DNA of 13,305 bases, taken from NCBI GenBank assembly GCA_039800165.1, contig JBDLRH010000085.1, positions 1 to 13,305 on the forward strand, read 5' to 3'. This stretch comes from JBDLRH01 sp039800165 (GTDB taxonomy: Bacteria > Pseudomonadota > Gammaproteobacteria > Burkholderiales > Burkholderiaceae_C). Numbering within the stretch: position 1 is the first letter of the stretch; each line of letters begins with the position of its first letter. The notes beneath the pieces were generated by a model. The model did no database searches, was not told the DNA's origin, and saw only the letters and a list, made by a program, of their open reading frames with translations. Positions 6,310 to 12,305 of this stretch are shown here, piece after piece. The position numbers and the translations under genes are program-made.

Positions 6310-7371
6310 ATGCGTTGCTACTGCGTGCTCGACCATGGCCAACCCCTGCAACTGGTGGACAAGCCCGTCCCGCAACCCCAAGGCACCGAGGTGCTGCTCA
6401 AGGTGCGGGCCGCGGGCGTGTGCCACACCGACCTGCACCTGTGGGAAGGCCACTACGACCTGGGTGGCGGCAAGAAGCTGACCCTGGCCGAGCGCGGCAT
6501 CAAGCCGCCGCTGACGCTCAGCCATGAGATCGTGGGCGAGGTGGTCTCGGCCGGCCCGGATGCGGCGCAGGCGGCCGGCGTGAAGGCCGGGCGCGTGGCG
6601 CTGGTGCACCCGTGGATCGGTTGCGGCGAGTGCGCGGCCTGCAAGCGCGGCGAAGAGAACATCTGCATCAAGCCGCAGGCGCTGGGCATCGCCCGCCCGG
6701 GGGGCTTTGCCGAATACGTGGTGGTGCCGCATCCGCGCTATCTGGTGGACATCGACGGCCTGGACGCCGCTGCGGCCGCGCCGCTGGCCTGTGCCGGCGT
6801 GACGACCTACAGCGCCCTCAAGAAGCTCGGTGAGCGCATCACCACCGACCCGGTGGTGATCATCGGCGCGGGTGGCCTCGGCCTGATGGCGATCGAGGTG
6901 CTCAAGGCGCTGGGCGGCAAGGGCGCGATCGTGGTCGATCTGGACCCGGTCAAGCGCGAGGCTGCTCTGGCCGCCGGCGCGCTGCTGGCCATCGATGCCA
7001 GGGCCGCTGACGCCGTGCAGCAGATCCAGCAGGCCACGGGTGGCGGTGCGCGTGCGGTGCTCGACCTCGTGGGCGCCACACCCACAGTAAGCCTTGCCAT
7101 GGCCAGCGCCGCGCGCGGCGGCCACATCGTGATCTGCGGCCTGATGGGCGGCGACCTCACGCTGGCCCTGCCGGTGATTCCGATGCGCCCGCTGACGATC
7201 CAGGGCAGCTACGTGGGAACGCTGCACGAGCTGCAAGAGCTGGTGACGCTGGTCAAGCGCACAAGGATGAAGTCCATTCCGGTGAACACCCGCCCGCTGT
7301 CGCAGGCCAACGATGCGATGCAGGACCTGCACCACGGCCGCGTGGTGGGGCGAACGGTGCTGGTGCCCTGA
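6310..7371 (+). CDS. Zinc-dependent alcohol dehydrogenase 2, 6-hydroxyhexanoate dehydrogenase (ChnD)-like
   Basis: This 353-aa MDR dehydrogenase resembles Acinetobacter ChnD, which oxidises 6-hydroxyhexanoate to 6-oxohexanoate in cyclohexanol breakdown. The MRCYCV start, HLWEGHYDLGGGKKL, VHPWIGCGECAAC and FAEYVVVPHPRYLVDI segments match ChnD as I recall it. Catalytic-zinc ligand candidates are Cys38, His72 (in SHE, where GHE is usual) and Cys161; structural ligands are Cys105, Cys108, Cys111 and Cys119. The Rossmann motif GAGGLG is at 186-191. The ATG at 6310 follows AAGGA at 6299-6303, 36 nt after phaC. It is a clear paralogue of alcohol dehydrogenase 1: same length and shared PQPQG, PWIGCG and TYSALKK blocks. 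The substrate may be a C6 omega-oxo or omega-hydroxy acid or its CoA ester, reduced or oxidised (inference). The family call is firm; the exact substrate is not. Confidence 0.87.
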   Translation: MRCYCVLDHGQPLQLVDKPVPQPQGTEVLLKVRAAGVCHTDLHLWEGHYDLGGGKKLTLAERGIKPPLTLSHEIVGEVVSAGPDAAQAAGVKAGRVALVHPWIGCGECAACKRGEENICIKPQALGIARPGGFAEYVVVPHPRYLVDIDGLDAAAAAPLACAGVTTYSALKKLGERITTDPVVIIGAGGLGLMAIEVLKALGGKGAIVVDLDPVKREAALAAGALLAIDARAADAVQQIQQATGGGARAVLDLVGATPTVSLAMASAARGGHIVICGLMGGDLTLALPVIPMRPLTIQGSYVGTLHELQELVTLVKRTRMKSIPVNTRPLSQANDAMQDLHHGRVVGRTVLVP

Positions 7372-7441
7372 GCCGTGTGGCCTGAACGCCTTTCCCTTCG
7401 CTGCCCCCTGACATCACAGACCCCTGCACAGGACCTCTCAC

Positions 7442-8875
7442 GTGACCTATCCCCAGCTCAGCCTCTACATCGACGGTGAATTCATCCACGGCGGCGGCCG
7501 CAAGGAACAGGACATCCTGAACCCGGCCAACCATCAGGTGGTCGGCAAGCTGCCGCATGCCACCACCGAAGACCTCGACCGCGCGCTCGCCGCCGCATCG
7601 CGCGCCTTCGACAGCTGGAAGCGCACGTCGCCGATGGAGCGCAGCAAGGTGCTGCGCAAGGCCGGTGAGCTGATGCGCGAGCGCGCCGCCGACATCGGGC
7701 GCAGCATCACCACCGACCAGGGCAAGCCGCTGGCCGAAAGCACCGGCGAGGTGATGTCGTGTGCCGAGCACGCCGAGTGGCATGCCGAGGAGTGCCGGCG
7801 CATCTATGGCCGGGTGATTCCGGCGCGCAACGAAGCCGTGCGCCAGACGGTGCTGCGCGAGCCGGTGGGCGTGGTCGCGGCGTTCTCGCCGTGGAACTTC
7901 CCGTTCAGCCAGGCGGTGCGCAAGGTGTCGGCTGCCATCGGCGCGGGCTGCACCGTGATCCTCAAGGGCCCCGAAGACGCGCCGAGCGCGGTGGTGGCGC
8001 TGGCCAGGATCTTTCACGACGCCGGCCTGCCCAAGGGCGTGCTGAACATCGTGTGGGGCGTGCCGGCGCAGGTGTCCGATCACCTGCTGGCCAGCCCGAT
8101 CGTTCGCAAGATCACCTTCACCGGCTCCACCCCGGTGGGCAAGATGCTCGCGGCCAAGGCGGCCGCGCAGATGAAGCGCGCCACCATGGAGCTGGGCGGC
8201 CATGCGCCGGTGATCGTGTGCAATGACGCCGACATCGACCTCGCGCTCAAGACGCTGGTGCCGTTCAAGTTCCGCAATGCCGGCCAGGTGTGCATCTCGC
8301 CAACGCGCTTTTATGTGCAGGAGGGCGTGTACGACCGCTTCGTCGCCGGTTTCGTGCAGAAGGCACAGACGCTCAAGGTCGGTGACGGTCTGGCCGAGGG
8401 TACGCAGATGGGGCCGCTGGCACAGCAGCGCCGCGTGGGTGCGGTGACGGGCTTCATCGAGGACGCGCGTGAGCGCGGCGCCAGCGTGCTGCTGGGCGGC
8501 GCGCCGATGCCTGGTGCGGGCAACTTCTTTGCACCCACGGTGATTGCCGACCTGCCCGACAACGCCCGGCTGCTCAACGAAGAGCCGTTTGGCCCGGTCG
8601 CCGGCATGGTGCGCTTCAAGTCGGTGGACGAGGTGCTCCAGCGCGCCAACAGCCTGCCCTACGGGCTGGCCTCGTATGTCTTCACCACCTCCAACCGCAA
8701 CGCCCATGTGCTGAGCACGGGCCTTGCCGCCGGCATGGTGTCGATCAACCACCTGGGGCTGGCGCTGGCCGAGACACCGTTTGGCGGCATCAATGACAGC
8801 GGCATGGGCAGCGAAGGCGGAACCGAGACGTTTGACGGTTACCTGAACACGAAGTTCGTCAGCCAGCTCAACTGA
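7442..8875 (+). CDS. NAD(P)-dependent semialdehyde dehydrogenase (SSDH/GabD-like ALDH)
   Basis: This 477-aa aldehyde dehydrogenase oxidises an aldehyde, probably an omega-oxo acid, to the carboxylate. The oxyanion Asn152 lies in FSPWNFP, the cofactor Lys175 in ILKGPEDAP (KPxExTP is the commoner form), FTGSTPVG follows at about 227-234, the general base Glu250 is in MELGGHAP, and the nucleophile Cys284 is in GQVCISP. Length and motifs fit the succinate-semialdehyde dehydrogenase-like group. The start is a GTG at 7442, with ACAGGA at 7428-7433. It sits 70 nt after the ChnD-like gene, so it may be the ChnE-type partner (6-oxohexanoate to adipate) or may handle 3,4-dehydroadipyl-CoA semialdehyde. 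Typical BoxD enzymes are longer and of a different ALDH branch, so I do not call it boxD. Confidence 0.87.
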   Translation: MTYPQLSLYIDGEFIHGGGRKEQDILNPANHQVVGKLPHATTEDLDRALAAASRAFDSWKRTSPMERSKVLRKAGELMRERAADIGRSITTDQGKPLAESTGEVMSCAEHAEWHAEECRRIYGRVIPARNEAVRQTVLREPVGVVAAFSPWNFPFSQAVRKVSAAIGAGCTVILKGPEDAPSAVVALARIFHDAGLPKGVLNIVWGVPAQVSDHLLASPIVRKITFTGSTPVGKMLAAKAAAQMKRATMELGGHAPVIVCNDADIDLALKTLVPFKFRNAGQVCISPTRFYVQEGVYDRFVAGFVQKAQTLKVGDGLAEGTQMGPLAQQRRVGAVTGFIEDARERGASVLLGGAPMPGAGNFFAPTVIADLPDNARLLNEEPFGPVAGMVRFKSVDEVLQRANSLPYGLASYVFTTSNRNAHVLSTGLAAGMVSINHLGLALAETPFGGINDSGMGSEGGTETFDGYLNTKFVSQLN

Positions 8876-8917
8876 TGCCGCCGCAGCCTGCCTTGCTGTC
8901 GCCTGTGCTGCGGCATC
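8874..8917 (+). other. Imperfect hairpin after the aldehyde dehydrogenase gene
   Basis: GATGCCGC (8874-8881, overlapping the stop codon) pairs with GCGGCATC (8910-8917), and the pairing extends to 11 bp if a CCG bulge is allowed on the left arm. The loop is long and no T-run follows, so it is not a standard terminator. It may be a partial attenuator or RNA stability element that sets the level of the last two genes; this is inference. Confidence 0.3.
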
Positions 8918-8931
8918 GGACCTGACGCGCG

Positions 8932-9729
8932 ATGGCTTTCGTCGAGCGGCGGGACGCCCATATCTACTGGAATTCGCTCGGTCAGGGCGAGCCGGTGGTG
9001 CTGGTCATGGGGCTGGGCTGCAGCTCGGCGATGTGGTTTCGCGTGGCGCCCCAACTCGCCCGCAGCCACCGCGTGATCCTGCTGGACAACCGCGGCACCG
9101 GGCAGACGCGGGTGCGCCATGCGGTGGTGCATCGGGTGTCGTCGATGGCGGCGGACATCGCTGCCGTACTCGACGCCGCCGGCGAGAAGAGCGCCCATGT
9201 GGTGGGCTTCTCGATGGGCGGGATGATCGCGCAGCAGTTCGCCATCGAATTCCCGCAGCGGCTGCGATCGCTCACCTTGCTCGGTACGCACCCGGGCGGC
9301 ATGTGGGCGGTGCAGGCCTCGGCGCGGGTGCGCCAGCTGCTGTTTGACAAGGCGCACATGGCAGCAGAGGAAAGCCTGCGCCAGATGCGCCCGCACACCT
9401 ACGGGCGCAGCACGCCCGATGCCTTGTTCGAGGAAGACGCGCTGGTGCGCCTGGCCAACCAGCCCACCGCACGCGACTACCAGGCGCAGCTCTACGGACT
9501 GATCTACTGGTCGGCCTACCAGAGCCTGTCGCAGGTGAGCGCGCCCACACTGGTGATGCACGGCCTGCAAGACGCCCTGATCCCGCCGGCCAACGGTCGC
9601 CTGATCGCAGCGCGGCTGCCGCAGGCCACGCTGCTGGAGCTGCCCGAGGCCAGCCACTGGCTGATGACCGACAGCACCGCCGAGTGTTTGCAGGCAATCG
9701 GGCAGCACCTCACGAAACACCGATCATGA
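8932..9729 (+). CDS. Alpha/beta-fold hydrolase
   Basis: This 265-aa single-domain hydrolase has the full catalytic triad: Ser94 in the nucleophile elbow GFSMGG, Asp214 in GLQDALIP and His242 in ASHWL. The oxyanion loop is GLGCSS near residue 27, and LDNRGTGQT (51-59) is the usual beta-strand landmark. It most resembles the enol-lactonase (PcaD), carboxylesterase and C-C hydrolase group of aromatic pathways. There is no signal peptide, so it is cytoplasmic. The ATG at 8932 lacks a good Shine-Dalgarno, and its stop overlaps the next start as ATGA, so the last two genes are coupled. Possible substrates are a lactone (for example a caprolactone-like C6 lactone), an acyl-CoA thioester or a polyester oligomer. 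Sequence does not decide between them; Ser instead of Cys argues against a second PHA synthase. Confidence 0.82.
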   Translation: MAFVERRDAHIYWNSLGQGEPVVLVMGLGCSSAMWFRVAPQLARSHRVILLDNRGTGQTRVRHAVVHRVSSMAADIAAVLDAAGEKSAHVVGFSMGGMIAQQFAIEFPQRLRSLTLLGTHPGGMWAVQASARVRQLLFDKAHMAAEESLRQMRPHTYGRSTPDALFEEDALVRLANQPTARDYQAQLYGLIYWSAYQSLSQVSAPTLVMHGLQDALIPPANGRLIAARLPQATLLELPEASHWLMTDSTAECLQAIGQHLTKHRS

Positions 9730-10856
9730 ACACCCCCCAACTTCCGCTGCCCCTTGGCAGCCTGCACGGCCTGCGTGTGGTGGACCTGTCACGTGTGCTG
9801 GCCGGGCCGTACTGCACCCAGATCCTCGCCGATCACGGCGCCGATGTGCTGAAGATCGAGCCGCCTGTGGGTGACGAGACCCGCGGCTGGGGCCCGCCGT
9901 TCAACGCGCAGGGCACCGCGTCGTACTTTCAGGGGCTCAACCGCAACAAGCGCGGCAGCACCATGGACCTGACGCAGCCGGCCGAGCGCGATGCGCTGCT
10001 GGCGCTGCTGGCCGAGGCCGACGTGCTGGTGGAGAACTTCAAGACCGGCACGACGGAAAAGTGGGGCCTGGGCTACGAGGTGCTCCGGCAGCGTTTTCCG
10101 CGGCTGGTGTACTGCCGCATCACCGGCTTTGGCGCCGATGGCCCCCTGGGCGGGCTGCCTGGCTATGACGCCGCCATCCAGGCGCTGTCGGGCATCATGA
10201 GCGTGAACGGCGAACCCGATGCGTGCGGCGGGGAGCCGCTTCGCGTGGGCCTGCCGGTGGTGGACATGGTGACCGGGCTGAACGCCGCGCTGGGCGTGAG
10301 CTTTGCCCTGATCGAGCGCGAGCGCAGCGGCCTGGGGCAGTTTGTCGAGGTGGCGCTGTACGACGCCGGCCTGTCGCTGTTGCATCCGCATGCCGCCAAC
10401 CACCTGATGGACGGCCGCATTCCCGGGCGCAGCGGCAATGCGCACCCGAACATCACGCCGTACGACACCTTCGTCACCGGCACCGAGAAGATTTTCCTGG
10501 CGGTGGGTAATGACCGGCAGTTCGCCACGCTGTGCCGCCTGATCGGCGCAGACGACCTGCCGGGCGATGCACGCTTTGCCAGCAACGGCCAGCGCACGGT
10601 GAACCGCGCGGCACTGAAGGAGCGGCTCGAGGCCGAGCTGGCACGGTTTGAATGCAAGCCATTGGCCGAGCAACTGGTGCGCGAGGGCGTGCCCTGCGCG
10701 CCGATCCAGAACGTGGCCTCGTCGCTGGCCGATGCGCACACCCAGCATCGCGGCATGGTGGTTCAGATCGACGACTACCGCGGCGTGGCCTCGCCGATCA
10801 AGATGGGCCGCACGCCGGCGAGCTATCGCCTCAAGCCCCCGGCGCGCGAAGCCTGA
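9726..10856 (+). CDS. Family III CoA-transferase (CaiB/BaiF)
   Basis: This 376-aa protein moves CoA between carboxylic acids through an aspartyl-CoA intermediate. The N-terminal LRVVDLSRVLAGPYCTQIL and GADVLKIEPP (38-47), then RNKRG (73-77) and DLVENFK-like LVENFKTGT (101-109), are family hallmarks. The candidate catalytic Asp148 lies in LPGYDAAIQALSG. The C-terminal half keeps GRSGNAHPNITPYDTF and VAVGND-like LAVGNDRQF. It starts at the ATG at 9726, overlapping the hydrolase stop by 4 nt, and is the last gene before the terminator. Family III members include formyl-, benzylsuccinate- and carnitine-CoA transferases, so the acid pair is open. In this operon it could put CoA on a C6 hydroxy or dicarboxylic acid, or recycle CoA from benzoyl-CoA or adipyl-CoA (inference). 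Confidence 0.88.
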   Translation: MNTPQLPLPLGSLHGLRVVDLSRVLAGPYCTQILADHGADVLKIEPPVGDETRGWGPPFNAQGTASYFQGLNRNKRGSTMDLTQPAERDALLALLAEADVLVENFKTGTTEKWGLGYEVLRQRFPRLVYCRITGFGADGPLGGLPGYDAAIQALSGIMSVNGEPDACGGEPLRVGLPVVDMVTGLNAALGVSFALIERERSGLGQFVEVALYDAGLSLLHPHAANHLMDGRIPGRSGNAHPNITPYDTFVTGTEKIFLAVGNDRQFATLCRLIGADDLPGDARFASNGQRTVNRAALKERLEAELARFECKPLAEQLVREGVPCAPIQNVASSLADAHTQHRGMVVQIDDYRGVASPIKMGRTPASYRLKPPAREA

Positions 10857-10860
10857 GCGC

Positions 10861-10891
10861 AAAAAAAGAGCGGCTCTGCGGAGCCGCTCTT
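10861..10891 (-). terminator. Intrinsic terminator between convergent units, strongest for boxBA
   Basis: A perfect 11-bp stem, AAGAGCGGCTC / GAGCCGCTCTT, surrounds the tetraloop TGCG (10877-10880). Seven A residues on the plus strand (10861-10867) give a T-run after the stem on the minus strand, about 65 nt past the boxA stop, a textbook Rho-independent terminator. For the rightward operon, which ends at 10856, the same hairpin is followed by TCAGTGGGG with no T-run, so termination in that direction should be weaker. Confidence 0.85.
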
Positions 10892-10954
10892 CAGTGGGGA
10901 ACCCGGGGCCGCGAGATCTTGCGCGCTGACCCGGTCATCGGGGTTTCCGCAGCC

Positions 10955-12238
10955 TCAATACGTCTCGAGGTGCAGGCGCCCCTGCTTCTTCATCTCGGCG
11001 CCGAGCTGGTCCCAGTCCAGGCCAGCGGCCTTGGCAATGTCGTGCAGGGCCAGCACAACGCCTTCTTCCATCGCCTTGAGGCCGCAGACGTAGAAGCAGG
11101 CGTTCGGGTCGCGCAGCAGCGGCACGAGGTCCGCCGCGCGGTCACGCATCGCGTCCTGCACATACTTCTTGGGCTGCCCCGGCGTGCGGCTGAAGGCGAA
11201 CTCGATGTCGATGAAGTCCTTGGGCAGGTTCTGCAGCGGGCCGAAGTAGGGCAGCTCTTCCTGCGTGCGGGCACCGAAGAACAGCATCAGCTTGCCGCCT
11301 TCGAACTTGCCCGACTGGCGCAGCCTGCGGCGCCACTCGGTCATCGCACGCATCGGCGCGCTGCCGGTTCCGGTGCAGATCATCACGATGTGGCTCTTGG
11401 GGTGGTTGGGCATCAGGAAGCTCGCACCGAACGGCCCGATCACCTGTACCTGGTCGCCCACCTGCAGGTCGCACATGTAGTTGCTGGCCACCCCGCGCAC
11501 TGGCTTGCCCGAGTGGTCCTCAAGCACGCGCTTGATGGTCAGCGACACGTTGTTGTAGCCGGGGCGCTCGCCGTTGCGCGGGCTCGCGATGCTGTACTGG
11601 CGTGCATGGTGCGGCTTGCCGTTGGCATCCACGCCGGGGGGAATGACGCCGATCGACTGGCCCTCGAGCACCGGGAACGGCATGGCGCCGAAGTCCAGCA
11701 CGATGTGGTGCGTGTCGTAATCGCTGCCGACCTCGGTCACGCGCACATTGCCGGTCACCGTGGCCGTCACCGTCTTGTCGGCCGCCTTGGGGCCGTACAG
11801 GTTGGTGAAGGGGTGCGCGGCGGACCACGGCGGCACGGTCGAGCCGTACTGCGCGCTGTTGAACGCGCCTTGCTGGGCCGGGTTGGCGGCCGGCGGTGCG
11901 GCCTGCACCTCGGTGGCTGCGGCCACTGCGTCGGCACTGGCACCGGCAGCTTGCAGTTCGGCGTCGCTCAGCTCGCCGGGCAGCGTGTCCCAGGTCAGCT
12001 GGTCGGCCACCGAGTACGCGCGCACCTTGGGCATGTTGCGCCAGTTGTCGATCGAGCCGGTCGGGCAGGGCGGCACGCAGGCCATGCAGAAATTGCACTT
12101 GTCCGCGTCGACCACGTAGTTGCGCGAGTCGTGCGTGATCGCGCCCACCGGGCAGGTGGCTTCACAGGTGTTGCAGCGGATGCAGATCTCGGGGTCGATC
12201 AGGTGCTGCCGGATGACGGCTGCTTCGGCCATGTCCAT
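10955..12238 (-). CDS. boxA: Benzoyl-CoA 2,3-epoxidase reductase component BoxA
   Basis: This 427-aa iron-sulfur flavoprotein passes electrons from NADPH to the BoxB epoxidase. Two [4Fe-4S] motifs sit at the N-terminus: Cys19, 22, 25, 29 and Cys48, 51, 54, 58, each ending in CP. A Pro/Ala-rich linker (about 100-140) precedes a ferredoxin-NADP reductase module: the FAD motif RQYSIASPRNG (213-223), GVASNYMCDL, the nucleotide-binding ICTGTGSAPMRAM (287-299) and the C-terminal FYVCGLKAMEEGV. It ends LHLETY, as in FNR-type enzymes whose terminal aromatic stacks on FAD. I chose the ATG at 12238, with AGGAGA just upstream; a second ATG two codons later is possible. The longer frame, which runs back into boxB from 12400, has no support. 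It is downstream of boxB with a 67-nt gap and terminates at the shared hairpin. Confidence 0.95.
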   Translation of the reverse strand: MDMAEAAVIRQHLIDPEICIRCNTCEATCPVGAITHDSRNYVVDADKCNFCMACVPPCPTGSIDNWRNMPKVRAYSVADQLTWDTLPGELSDAELQAAGASADAVAAATEVQAAPPAANPAQQGAFNSAQYGSTVPPWSAAHPFTNLYGPKAADKTVTATVTGNVRVTEVGSDYDTHHIVLDFGAMPFPVLEGQSIGVIPPGVDANGKPHHARQYSIASPRNGERPGYNNVSLTIKRVLEDHSGKPVRGVASNYMCDLQVGDQVQVIGPFGASFLMPNHPKSHIVMICTGTGSAPMRAMTEWRRRLRQSGKFEGGKLMLFFGARTQEELPYFGPLQNLPKDFIDIEFAFSRTPGQPKKYVQDAMRDRAADLVPLLRDPNACFYVCGLKAMEEGVVLALHDIAKAAGLDWDQLGAEMKKQGRLHLETY

Positions 12239-12254
12239 TGTTGTCTCCTGTTGA

Positions 12255-12275
12255 ACGGGGGCCCAAGGCCCCCGT
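12255..12275 (-). other. Intercistronic hairpin between boxB and boxA
   Basis: Perfect 9-bp stem ACGGGGGCC / GGCCCCCGT with a 3-nt loop, in the 67-nt gap. It ends only a few nucleotides before the boxA Shine-Dalgarno (AGGAGA). No T-run follows, so it is unlikely to terminate transcription. It probably protects or marks a processed mRNA end, or tunes the BoxB:BoxA ratio; the function is inferred. Confidence 0.5.
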
Positions 12276-12305
12276 CGTTCTGTCGTTATCGAAACGGATG
12301 TCCGC

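Noticed and set aside
7253..8752. 499-codon minus-strand open frame opposite the aldehyde dehydrogenase
   Set aside because: The plus strand has complete ALDH motifs and a sensible start; the antisense product is His/Arg-rich with no domain. The same reasoning removes the minus-strand frames at 4206-5339 and 4918-6108, and the one at 9789-10862.
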